Shown: in pieces, positions 56,066-64,000 of the stretch
Position numbering within the stretch: position 1 is the stretch's first letter
Layout: each line of letters opens with the position of its first letter
Origin: Asticcacaulis sp. YBE204
Lineage (GTDB): Bacteria; Pseudomonadota; Alphaproteobacteria; Caulobacterales; Caulobacteraceae
Reading direction: 5' to 3'
Assembly: GCF_000495855.1 (NCBI RefSeq)
Contig: NZ_AWGF01000005.1
Coordinates: 1-64,000, forward strand
Length of the DNA: 64,000 nt
Translations under genes and position numbers: made by a program
The notes under the pieces: generated by a model
The model's input: only the letters and a program-made list of their open reading frames with translations
What the model was told of the DNA's origin: nothing
Databases searched by the model: none

Positions 56066-56215
56066 TCAAGGGCCCGAAAAAATGGCGTTTGGGAGGTTTG
56101 AACCTTGCCGTCCTTGGTGAGTGACGCTGGCAACCTCGGCAGCGGACACCGTCTTGCCCTACGGCGGGAAGAGCGTAATAATGGCGGCAACCGCGACTGT
56201 GTTAAAGTGAAACCT

Positions 56216-57071
56216 TTACCCGATGGCGTATGGCCTAAGGCTGTAGTAGCGCTGATGGCGGAGCTTGCCCAATAGCCAACGCTCGACGATGCGAACCAGG
56301 GCCTCTACCTTGGCCTTGTCACGCGGACGACGCGGTCGGCGGGTAAGATCGCCGTGCCGTAATGAGCGGCTAGCTCGGCGTAGGTGCGGTTGATTTGCGG
56401 GTCGTAGAAGCCCGCCTTGATAACAGCGACCTTCGGATTGTCCGGTACGATCAGGGCCGGCACGCCGCCCAGAAAGGCCAAGGCTTGAATGTGGCCCTCG
56501 ATCCAGTCGGGTAACTTCTCCGTCCAGGTCGCCAACGCAAAGCTGAGGCTTCAGCCACCGATGACGGCGACGAAAAAGTGGCGTCCTGTGTCTTGCCCGT
56601 ACGGCGATCGACAATCACAGGCACCTTGTCACCGGCATAATCGGCGAACAGTTTGTCGTCACCCAGATGCGTCTGACGCATCGTCACCGGAAGGCGGCTT
56701 TCCCAGTTGCGGTAAAGGTCACAGAACCGGCTGTAGAGGTACCCGTCGGGATTGGCAGCGATATAGGATCTGAAGGGTGACGTTCGTCTTCTTCAGCTCG
56801 CGGTTCAGCGTCGCCAGTCCGGCTCCGGCCGGCGGCGATGCCCTTACTTCGTGCCGGCCTCGACGTAAAGCCTGCGCTCCAACTCTGCGTCTGTCAGATC
56901 CAACGGCAGAGGCCAGCCTATGCCGGACGATGCGTGTCGATTCATCATTTCCCGCAGCGTCGATAGCGCGATCCCGCAACGCATGGCGATCTAACTTATC
57001 GATAGCCCACCCTCGAGCTTGAGGCGGATCATTTCGCGCACCCGGCGCATGGCAATTCTCTCCGTCGGCAT
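56216..57071 (-). pseudogene. IS21 istA transposase, disrupted and truncated
   Basis: This gene once coded for an IS21 transposase. The original start (57071) has GAGGAGAG ahead of it and reads MPTERIAMRRVREMIRLKLEGG, then a TAG (56991-56993) replaces a Gln in SISQIA. Further on it is in several frames: [89 protein letters not shown] and [19 protein letters not shown]. At least three frameshifts join these. The C-terminal third and istB are gone. It is non-functional. Confidence 0.88.
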
Positions 57072-57181
57072 CTCTCCTCGAAAAAAGAAGACCGTAACTC
57101 TGACGAAGCCTGCATCCGAACCCCTGGCGGGATTATCTCGGAACGACTGGCGCCATCATTTCGCAACAGGTGGCGCCATCA
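56216..57181 (-). mobile_element. Decayed IS21-family element
   Basis: Remnant of an IS21-type element. On the right edge, two copies of TGGCGCCATCA, at 57148-57158 and 57171-57181 (23 bp apart), resemble the multiple terminal repeats of IS21 elements. Inside is a broken istA. No istB or left end is left, so the element lost its 3' half. The relic lies between the S9 peptidase and the TonB receptor. Confidence 0.7.
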
Positions 57182-57320
57182 CCCCGGAATCGGAACCCAC
57201 GGCATACCGCAGTGTTTTGATTTTGACATGGCCCCGCCCCTGTACGTAAAATTTAAGGTCTGCTGGTCAGCGCCGCCTCGACGTCATTTTAGATCCCTTC
57301 CATTCCCAACGCTCCGCCGC

Positions 57321-59933
57321 TCAATAACTCATCATCACCCGTATGCCGAAGCTCCGGGCGGAGTCGCGCGCCGGAACCTGCACAACCGACAGAGGCTGGG
57401 TTCGGTACTCGCTTTGACGGGCGGAAGCGAAGAAGGTATCGAAGACATTGCTGAGGAAGGCTGTAACGGCGTATTTTCCACGGACATCGTGAAGCCCGGC
57501 GGACAGGTCCAACACGCCAAAGGCTTCCTGCCGCGCATTTGGATCCTGGCTTATGGCCATCAGGGTCGCACTTTGCCATCGGTAAGCGCCGCTCAGGACC
57601 AGCCACTGCCGGGGATTGGGTCGGAGATTGTAGTCGTTCATGAGGTTGAATTTCCAGCGCGGCGCGTGCGGAAGCTGGCGATCGGTCAGGTCTTGCCGCC
57701 CCGGCGTGCCCCGGCAGTCTTGTGCCACCGTCTGCCCCGGATAACAGGGGGCATGCCTATAGTCGACGATGCGGGCGTCGAGGTAGTGGCCGGTGAAAGT
57801 AATGCGCCAGTACGGATTCATCAGGCGATACGCGTCAAATTCAATGCCCTGCGTACGAACCTTATCGACATTGTCAAGATAGGTCTGGCCGGTCGCATAG
57901 TCCGTCGACTGGCTTTGAAAATCGTCGTAGTCGACGCGAAACACCGATAGGTATGCGTAGCTTCTGCTGCTATTGCGAACCTTCCAGCCTGTTTCGATCG
58001 ACCGAGCCTCTTCGGCTCTAACGGGCCCTCTGTCGGCGCGCGCCTGATCAAAGCCATTTGAGAGATCGAAGGCCGGCGCCTTATGGCCAGTTGCCAGAGC
58101 CAAATAGATCGTATTCCCGGCGTCGCTGATGCGCTGCACGCTCAGGCGAACGCTGGTGGAATTGTCCTTGCGGCGGTCGACCCAAGACCGGTTCGCCAAC
58201 ATATCCTCGAAGCGGTAACCATAGGTCTTGTGCTGGCTACGCACGCCCAAAGAGAGGGACATTTCGGGGCGGAACGTCCAGTCCACCTGCCCGAACAGAT
58301 CCGTGTCCTTGCTTCGGGCCAGTGCGTTCCACCGGTACTGGCCAAAGGCGGGACCGCGGGCGCTGTCGAGGCGCACCTCGTTGTCGGAGAGAAAAACGCC
58401 CACCATGTAGCGCAAGGCATCGGCTTGCGACAGAAAGCGAAGCTCCTGGGTTTTGCCATCAGCGGCGTAGCCGTCGAGTTGGACATTTCCGGCAGCAAGA
58501 AAATCACCGAAGCGCGGTTCGACCAGGAGCAATCGGTCGATGGCGCTTTGCGACATTGTGCCTGAACCGACTTGGCGGGCGGTGAAATTCGGCAACTCGC
58601 CGCCGTCTGCATCAACCTGATCGGACATCGTGAATTTTGAGATCGAGGTGACCGATGTCAGGCGGTAGCCCTCGCCGAATATCTGCTCAAATTTCAGCGA
58701 CAGGCCGCCGTCTTTCAGATCAGCAAAGGTGCGGGTGTCCTGTCGAATAGTGCGGTTATCAGCGGCGGCAACGATGTCCGTCGCGAAGACGCTCTGTGGC
58801 ACCGAGACGAGACCTCCGTCCGGGCGCAGACGCGCGTCGTCGGCGAGCGACACATAGGCCGATACGCAGCACCTCGACCGGTTGTGGTTGTACCACCCGG
58901 ACAGCAGAGCCTGCGTGCGCCGCGACGGCGCCCAAAGGACCTTGGCGCGCACGCTGCCGCTCTCATAGCCGTTGACGCGTTCGCCAAGGGTGAGATTTTC
59001 CGCCGCGCCGTCGTAGGTAGCCAGATTGCCTGCCACGCGGACAAAGAGGTGTTTGCCGATAGGCCCTGACGTATGAAACGCCAATCGCCGCTCGGCATCG
59101 GACGTCACCGTGCCGGTCGAGGCGGCGCTAAAGACCTGGGTCGGCCCGGCCGTGATGATACTGATGGTGCCACCGGTCGACGATCGGCCATAAAGGGTGT
59201 TTTGCGGGCCACGCAGGATTTCGATGCGCTCGACGTCGGTCAGGTCGACAAAGGACCGGGCCTGAAAAAGGGACGGCACATCATCAACCTGCACCAGCAC
59301 GCTCGGTTCCGCCGCAATCGAGGCGGTGACCGTGCCAATGCCGCGCAGGATATAGGCGCTGTTCGCGGGCGTATCGCCCTGGATCACGGTCAAGGCGGGC
59401 ACCACCTTCGTCAATTCCTCGACCTGCTCGGTGCCAAAAACTTCAAAGGATCGGGTCTTGACGGCGGAGACCGCCATCGGCACGCGCTGGAGATTGCGGG
59501 GGCGCTTGGTCGCCGTCACGATGACGACGGTCGGTTCCGGGTCAACGGTCTGCGCCGGCGCGCGATTGGAGGCTGCCGGCGCCGGCAACTCCACGTCGGC
59601 TGCGGCGTACAGGATCGCGACGCCGGACGGTCGCACCCGGAATTTCAGGTTGGTGCCTTCCAGCAGCTTTGAGAGTGCCTGTTGCCGGGTAAACGTCCCC
59701 TTGAGTGCTCGGCTCATCTTGCCGGAAATCACACCGCCGTCGTAAATCACCTGCTGACCTGACTGCGATGAGTAAGCGAAAAGCGCCTGGTCGAGCGGTT
59801 GGGCTGCGATATTGAAAGTGATCGTCTGGGTCTGGGCGTGGACGGCACCGGATGATAGCGCTATCGGACCCACACCGGCGAAGATCAGGAAACCAAATCC
59901 TCCCAGAGCATGTAATCCCTGCCTCAAGCTCAT
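57321..59933 (-). CDS. TonB-dependent receptor with STN signalling domain
   Basis: An 870-residue outer-membrane receptor. After a signal peptide (1-33), residues about 36-110 form the STN domain (FNIAAQPLDQALFAYSSQSGQQVIYDGG), which in FecA-like receptors signals to FecR. The plug domain (about 130-250) follows with LRGIGTV and VERIEILRGPQNTLYGRSSTGG. The 22-strand barrel ends with an aromatic-terminated beta strand (RSFGIRVMMSY). It takes up a large substrate; the PL4 lyase and GH43 next door suggest an oligosaccharide, though iron chelators are also usual with STN receptors. It follows fecR by 87 bp, with the sigma gene further upstream. Confidence 0.93.
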   Translation of the reverse strand: MSLRQGLHALGGFGFLIFAGVGPIALSSGAVHAQTQTITFNIAAQPLDQALFAYSSQSGQQVIYDGGVISGKMSRALKGTFTRQQALSKLLEGTNLKFRVRPSGVAILYAAADVELPAPAASNRAPAQTVDPEPTVVIVTATKRPRNLQRVPMAVSAVKTRSFEVFGTEQVEELTKVVPALTVIQGDTPANSAYILRGIGTVTASIAAEPSVLVQVDDVPSLFQARSFVDLTDVERIEILRGPQNTLYGRSSTGGTISIITAGPTQVFSAASTGTVTSDAERRLAFHTSGPIGKHLFVRVAGNLATYDGAAENLTLGERVNGYESGSVRAKVLWAPSRRTQALLSGWYNHNRSRCCVSAYVSLADDARLRPDGGLVSVPQSVFATDIVAAADNRTIRQDTRTFADLKDGGLSLKFEQIFGEGYRLTSVTSISKFTMSDQVDADGGELPNFTARQVGSGTMSQSAIDRLLLVEPRFGDFLAAGNVQLDGYAADGKTQELRFLSQADALRYMVGVFLSDNEVRLDSARGPAFGQYRWNALARSKDTDLFGQVDWTFRPEMSLSLGVRSQHKTYGYRFEDMLANRSWVDRRKDNSTSVRLSVQRISDAGNTIYLALATGHKAPAFDLSNGFDQARADRGPVRAEEARSIETGWKVRNSSRSYAYLSVFRVDYDDFQSQSTDYATGQTYLDNVDKVRTQGIEFDAYRLMNPYWRITFTGHYLDARIVDYRHAPCYPGQTVAQDCRGTPGRQDLTDRQLPHAPRWKFNLMNDYNLRPNPRQWLVLSGAYRWQSATLMAISQDPNARQEAFGVLDLSAGLHDVRGKYAVTAFLSNVFDTFFASARQSEYRTQPLSVVQVPARDSARSFGIRVMMSY

Positions 59934-60020
59934 TCTTCGAATCCGGCTCCGTTACCGAAACTGTCAGGCGCCCCTGGCGAAACCATAGCAGAAACCCAGA
60001 CCCCGATCACACCTTTAAAC

Positions 60021-61052
60021 CTAGTGATCGGAAAGCGTGTACCCGCCTTTGCTTTCACGCGACTTAAGACCATTAAACGTCGCCACGCCATCGACGAATG
60101 CGGCCTGATCCCCGGCCTTGAATACGCCGCTGACCTTGATGTCCTTCTGTTTAACGTCTTTCAGGACGATCTTGTCCTTGGAATAGCGGTTGGCCCGTTC
60201 GATGGCGAGGGGCAAGGGCTCCTTATCGAACGCGAGTATACCTTTTTGCCAATCGAGATCGTCGCTTTTCTTCAACGGCGCTATGCGCGTGGCCTTGGCT
60301 ATGGTGGAATAGACATAGGTCGATCCCGGCTCAAGGGTCGCTTCGGTGTAGCTCTCCGCGCCGGTGACAGACGAGCCCGGCCCGTTCGGCAGCATCTTCT
60401 TGGCCATGATCGCGACATGGCCCTCATAGAGCACGACGCGCAGCTCGGCGCTCATCTTCTCGACCGTAAACTCTGTCCCAGTCGCCACAACGGTTCTCTC
60501 GGTGGCATCGACCGTAAATGGTCTGACCGGATTTCCGGCGACTTCGAAATTCGCCCGGCCCTTGGTCAACCACACTTGGCGGATATTGCTGCGGAATTGC
60601 ACCTTGATGGCCGTGTCGGCATCAAGCGTCACTCTGGAGCCGTCATTAAGCACCACAACACGGCTTTCGCCCGCTGCAGTCGCGTACCTAACGGGTTCAC
60701 GTGCCTTTAGGAACGCGACGGTCCCCCCCATCCCGACGGCCAACACCAGACACGCGGCGATGGCGCTCGGTATCCAGAAGCGCCTGGTCCGTTGCCGGGC
60801 GTTTTTGCGTTTAGAGGCCGCAAGGCGGCTCAGCGCGGCCGACCGCTGGACATCAAATTCTGTCGGCAGGGTTTCGACCTCAAAGCTGTCCCATATCCGC
60901 GTCGCTTCTTTCAGCGCGTCGGCATGGTCCGGATTTTGAGCCAGCCAGGCCTGGAGTTCGTACTGTTCAGCTGCGGACAAAGGGCCGGTGGCCAAAAGAG
61001 CGTACCAGTGGGCGGCGCCGGCGAGCGTGTCGATGGGCTTAGGATTGGTCAT
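60021..61052 (-). CDS. fecR: FecR-type anti-sigma regulator
   Basis: A 343-residue inner-membrane regulator. The N-terminal cytoplasmic domain (about 1-80: HWYALLATGPLSAAEQYELQAWLAQNPDHADAL) binds the sigma factor, one membrane helix (about 86-110) crosses the inner membrane, and the periplasmic FecR domain (about 115-240: RYATAAGESRVVVLNDGSRVTLDAD) and C-terminal region (ILAFDKEPLPLAIERANRYSKD) take the signal from the STN domain of the receptor. It overlaps the sigma gene by 4 bp, and the TonB receptor gene follows. Confidence 0.93.
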   Translation of the reverse strand: MTNPKPIDTLAGAAHWYALLATGPLSAAEQYELQAWLAQNPDHADALKEATRIWDSFEVETLPTEFDVQRSAALSRLAASKRKNARQRTRRFWIPSAIAACLVLAVGMGGTVAFLKAREPVRYATAAGESRVVVLNDGSRVTLDADTAIKVQFRSNIRQVWLTKGRANFEVAGNPVRPFTVDATERTVVATGTEFTVEKMSAELRVVLYEGHVAIMAKKMLPNGPGSSVTGAESYTEATLEPGSTYVYSTIAKATRIAPLKKSDDLDWQKGILAFDKEPLPLAIERANRYSKDKIVLKDVKQKDIKVSGVFKAGDQAAFVDGVATFNGLKSRESKGGYTLSDH

Positions 61053-61567
61053 TGACTATGCCCCTCTTCGTTGAGTTTACGCATGACATGTTCAAAGGCC
61101 TTGGCAATATGTTTGCGAACCGCACGTTCGCTGATGTTGTGGCCGGAGGCAATCTCCTCCTGGTGCAGGCCTTCGACGCGGAAAAGGATAAAGATATCGC
61201 GCGTCTTCTCGGGAAGATCATCGAGATAACGCGATACGGCCCGGAGAGACTCCCGTCCGAGCAAGATCCGCGACGGATCAAAGACATCAATCGACGCCAT
61301 GCTTTCCAGATTTTGCCGCGCCATTTCGGAATTGCGGACCATTTCCTTTCGGCCGCGGTCGCGCAGGATATTGGCGGCGATCTGGAAGATATAGGCGTCG
61401 ACGTTCTCGACCTCGCCAGAATAAGACGAAATCAAACGCACAAACACTTCCTGTGTTAAATCCTCGGCATCGCTGTGGGTGACTGAACGACGCATGAAGA
61501 ACGACATCATCGGGGATCGATAACGGGCGTTCAACCGTTCAATATCTGTCAGAGGTTTGGCGTTCAC
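61049..61567 (-). CDS. fecI: FecI-type ECF sigma factor
   Basis: A 172-residue ECF sigma factor. Sigma-2 (about 12-75) has AEDLTQEVFVRLI and the -10 binding helix VDAYIFQIAANILRD; sigma-4 (about 108-165) has LPEKTRDIFILFRVEGLHQEEIASGHNISERAVRKHIAKAFEHV. It would transcribe the TonB receptor and perhaps itself when FecR sends a signal. It starts 115 bp after the rhamnogalacturonan lyase stop, on the same strand. The overlap with fecR is 4 bp (ATGA). Confidence 0.93.
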   Translation of the reverse strand: MNAKPLTDIERLNARYRSPMMSFFMRRSVTHSDAEDLTQEVFVRLISSYSGEVENVDAYIFQIAANILRDRGRKEMVRNSEMARQNLESMASIDVFDPSRILLGRESLRAVSRYLDDLPEKTRDIFILFRVEGLHQEEIASGHNISERAVRKHIAKAFEHVMRKLNEEGHSQ

Positions 61568-61682
61568 AGCTTGTCCATGGGTGCGTTATCAGACCTAAGT
61601 AAGACGTTTCATATCCAAAATGGGGAACCTGAAAACACCATAGAGCCGAAGATTACCTCACATGACACGCTAAGGACATGGG

Positions 61683-63584
61683 TCAGAGAGTTCCCAACTT
61701 CGCTCCGGCTGCCTCCAAACGGATGTAGTCATATTGCGTGGTACCCGTTTTCGATTTTCCGCCGATCTGGGTAAGGGTGACGCTATTGGTACCTGACTTC
61801 AGCAAACCGCTTGGAATCGTCAGGCGCGTATCGGCAAAGGCACCATGACTGCCGAGGCGCACCGGGGCGTGGCTGGGCTGTACCGGCTTGAACGTACCAA
61901 TCGTCTTTCCGTTGACCGTCACCTCTATCGTGTTTTCCGATGAGGCCAGAGCGAGGTAAAGTGCGGCGGGCGCGTTGGTCGCCGGTGCCTTTGTCAGCGC
62001 GAAATTGATGGTCCACGGGGTCGGGCCGAACTGCGCGTAGTTCCAGTCCTTGCGCCAGTCGCTTTTGCCCACTGTATAGGTCAGGCCGGTGTCGGCGTCA
62101 GTGCGCGATCTTTCAAAGGTAGCCCATTGAGTGTAGTTAAATTCGCCATTGTTGAATTCCTTGGCATCCCGGTCTGGGAGGCCGATCTCCCATACCGTTT
62201 CGGCGACACGCGTCGCTGTCCATTTTACCACGCCGAGGTCCACGGCCTTACCCGCGCCTATTTCGACCTTTGCGCGTTTGAAAGTGTCGGCATTGCCCGC
62301 ACCGAAGGCCCACAGATTATAGGTACCCGGCAGCACATTGGGTATTTTGAAACGCCCGTTTGCGTCGGTCTTGACCCAGAATTGGTACGTGCGGCCCTGC
62401 ATCTGGAAGTCGGTGCCCTGATCGTCGGGCGCCAGACCGATCCACGCGCCCGCTGCCGACGCTTTCAGATTGCCGCGGTCCTCGACCTTGAGCACGCCGG
62501 AAAGCGTACCGCGTCCCGATGCCTGAACGTAGTTGGCATTTTTAAACCATTCATAGGGCCATGCCGCCTGTTCGGCGTCCGCCTGAGCCTGTGCGTCACG
62601 CCAGAGCGCATCAACGACTTTCGACGATGGATCGGAAACCGCGCCCTCGTAGCTGTTCGCATAAACAAAATACGGCCCCCAGGTTTTCTGAAACGATTTT
62701 CCCGCTTCCAAGACGAGCTGCGTACCCTGACTGTAGTGCGATCCGTTGAGCATATTCAGCAGGGTGTGGTTCATGTGAACCGTCAGTTCTCGCTTCATCG
62801 GGCCGCCGTTGTAGTATTCGTGGCTCGGCACGGTCATCCAAATACCAACGCGCTTGGTCGTGCTGCTCCAGCCCCAGACCTTGAGGTCACCGAGATCGGC
62901 GCTGTAGCTGTATTTGCATTCGTATTGCCCGGCATATTGCCCCGTCGTTAGCTGCGTGACCTCTTTCGGAGCCCCTTCGACAGCTTTGGCCGCTTTCATA
63001 TCATCCAGTGTCGGCATTTTGCGCTGCCTCAGCGCATCGACACTCAGCCAATCGAAGATTGGGCTGACATAGGCGTTCGAACGCCATTCACCGACTTCGG
63101 TGCGCGGGTAATCTGCGGGGTGATCGATCATGGCGGTTACATAAAATCCCTGAGCGCCGCGCCTAAGGCTATAATAGATATCGACGTCCATCGCGCCGTC
63201 GGTGGCCTTGCCCGACCATGGGCTGTGGACCTTTACCTCCGCATAATCGCCTTTCGTCGAGGCCAGATTGACCGTGAGAGATGCCGTGCCTTTTGGGCCG
63301 CCATAATTTGGCGTATTCCAGCTGAAATAGAACTGTCCTCCCCCATGACCGCCGTCAAACAGGTTGAGGTTGTTGTAGCTAAAGCTACGAATGGTCGCGT
63401 CGGCTTTTTTGACGCGGATGGAAACAATCCCGTTATCCAGAAGGTAGGTGTCGCCTTCATCCTTCAGGGTGACATCCGGTCCAGAGCCGGAGCCGCCTCC
63501 GGGAACGTTGGCGAAGCACAGACCGGACATCATACCTAGCGCGATCGCAAGGACCACGGCTATCGTTTTGATCTTGAACATCAT
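61683..63584 (-). CDS. Rhamnogalacturonan lyase (PL4)
   Basis: A 633-residue exported enzyme that cleaves rhamnogalacturonan, the backbone of hairy pectin. The signal peptide (1-25, ending CFANVPG) leads to a PL4 catalytic domain (about 30-300, with RSFSYNNLNLFDGGHGGGQFYFSW and YPRTEVGEWRSNAY) and then a fibronectin type III-like region (about 355-430: GRGTLSGVLKVEDRGN, TDANGRFKIPNVLPGTYNLWAF) and a C-terminal beta-sandwich (about 460-630), as in known PL4 enzymes. The start has GGAGG 8-10 bases ahead. It lies 23 bp after a GH43-like gene; both should be in one operon. Confidence 0.92.
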   Translation of the reverse strand: MMFKIKTIAVVLAIALGMMSGLCFANVPGGGSGSGPDVTLKDEGDTYLLDNGIVSIRVKKADATIRSFSYNNLNLFDGGHGGGQFYFSWNTPNYGGPKGTASLTVNLASTKGDYAEVKVHSPWSGKATDGAMDVDIYYSLRRGAQGFYVTAMIDHPADYPRTEVGEWRSNAYVSPIFDWLSVDALRQRKMPTLDDMKAAKAVEGAPKEVTQLTTGQYAGQYECKYSYSADLGDLKVWGWSSTTKRVGIWMTVPSHEYYNGGPMKRELTVHMNHTLLNMLNGSHYSQGTQLVLEAGKSFQKTWGPYFVYANSYEGAVSDPSSKVVDALWRDAQAQADAEQAAWPYEWFKNANYVQASGRGTLSGVLKVEDRGNLKASAAGAWIGLAPDDQGTDFQMQGRTYQFWVKTDANGRFKIPNVLPGTYNLWAFGAGNADTFKRAKVEIGAGKAVDLGVVKWTATRVAETVWEIGLPDRDAKEFNNGEFNYTQWATFERSRTDADTGLTYTVGKSDWRKDWNYAQFGPTPWTINFALTKAPATNAPAALYLALASSENTIEVTVNGKTIGTFKPVQPSHAPVRLGSHGAFADTRLTIPSGLLKSGTNSVTLTQIGGKSKTGTTQYDYIRLEAAGAKLGTL

Positions 63585-63607
63585 GCGGGGCCTCCGGTGA
63601 ATACTAT

Positions 63608-64000
63608 TCAGGCTTTCCAGGCTTTGCTGGCAAACGGCTGCTTTGGGGACAAGATAACCTTGCCCGCAGAATCGAACTCGATGGCCGCCAGGCCCGGCTT
63701 TTCACGGAATGGCATCTGGTTGTCATTGCCGAAATAGGTAAGCCACAAGCGGCCTTTCTTATCGCGGAACACATTGCCCCCACCGCTTCCCGATGGCCCT
63801 TCGTGGCGGTCTCGATACGGCCCTAAAAGCGTGTCGGACGAGCCGAACATGAAGGAATATCGTCCCTCGATAAAGTCGCAACAGCCTATATAATAGCGTC
63901 CATTGGCCTTGAACACCGTTGCGCCTTCAAAGCCGATACGTGGCCCTCCGACCGGCCCAGGGCGTTCGGGACTAGGGGGCAGTGGCGGCATGTCATAGGC
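63608..64000 (-). CDS. Glycoside hydrolase family 43-like protein, partial
   Basis: The C-terminal part (131 codons) of a glycosidase that continues beyond the window. The visible sequence, with GPRIGFEGATVFKANGRYYI, GRYSFMFGSSDTLLGPY, GSGGGNVFRDKKGRLWLTYFGND and REKPGLAAIEFDSAGKV, fits five-bladed beta-propeller enzymes of the GH43 type. The C-terminal end is KPFASKAWKA. It sits 23 bp upstream of the rhamnogalacturonan lyase on the same strand. It probably trims arabinan or xylan side chains. Only the 3' end is present, so the exact family is uncertain. Confidence 0.75.
   Translation of the reverse strand, partial: AYDMPPLPPSPERPGPVGGPRIGFEGATVFKANGRYYIGCCDFIEGRYSFMFGSSDTLLGPYRDRHEGPSGSGGGNVFRDKKGRLWLTYFGNDNQMPFREKPGLAAIEFDSAGKVILSPKQPFASKAWKA

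Overview
The window looks like chromosomal DNA of a Caulobacterales alphaproteobacterium, most like Asticcacaulis or Caulobacter. This is inferred from moderate-to-high GC coding DNA, the mix of TonB-dependent receptor, FecR/ECF sigma, chemoreceptor and hybrid-kinase genes, and full CtrA-type TTAA-N7-TTAA sites in front of motility-type genes. No rRNA, tRNA or CRISPR array was seen.

Layout. (1) 1-2105: an ISNCY/IS1202-like insertion sequence whose transposase is cut by an in-frame TGA; it carries a passenger gene of unknown function. (2) 2.3-6.4 kb: a small ribbon-helix-helix protein, a three-gene HupE/UreJ-type membrane operon behind a Fur-box-like site, a TetR regulator, a VOC protein and a GrpB-Nudix fusion. 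(3) 6.6-17.7 kb, minus strand: a large heavy-metal efflux block with a CzcI-like His-rich protein, CzcC, CzcB and CzcA, a CzcD-type CDF exporter, a ZntA/CadA-type P-type ATPase, three small exported proteins and a flavoprotein. The metal-binding motifs point to Zn/Cd/Co. (4) 18.4-22.2 kb: three type II toxin-antitoxin modules in a row (FitAB/VapBC-like, HipBA, TacAT-like), each with readable promoter or operator DNA, in an AT-richer stretch.

(5) 23.5-44.8 kb: a dense signalling region. It holds an RsbQ-like hydrolase joined to an RsbP-like PAS domain on a histidine kinase; a KaiC-like double ATPase with a hybrid kinase; a catalytically degenerate EAL protein with an XRE regulator; a tandem-receiver protein; a three-PAS hybrid kinase; a CheY-like regulator with a second, paralogous XRE regulator; a FIST sensor next to a GGDEF-EAL protein; and a LuxR solo. 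A glucokinase-like protein that lacks the usual phosphate-loop motif and a trpB without trpA sit among them. (6) 44.8-52.8 kb: four chemoreceptors on the minus strand, one with a C-terminal PilZ domain and one soluble with two PAS domains, plus a 100-residue protein; CtrA-like sites precede three of these five genes. No cheA or cheW is in the window.

(7) 52.9-57.2 kb: a 5'-truncated amidohydrolase relic, an intact S9 peptidase and a decayed IS21 istA. (8) 57.3-64.0 kb, minus strand: a TonB receptor with an STN signalling domain, FecR and a FecI-type sigma factor, then a rhamnogalacturonan lyase and a glycoside hydrolase family 43-like gene that runs off the end. This suggests surface-signalled uptake next to pectin degradation; the substrate link is inferred from position only.
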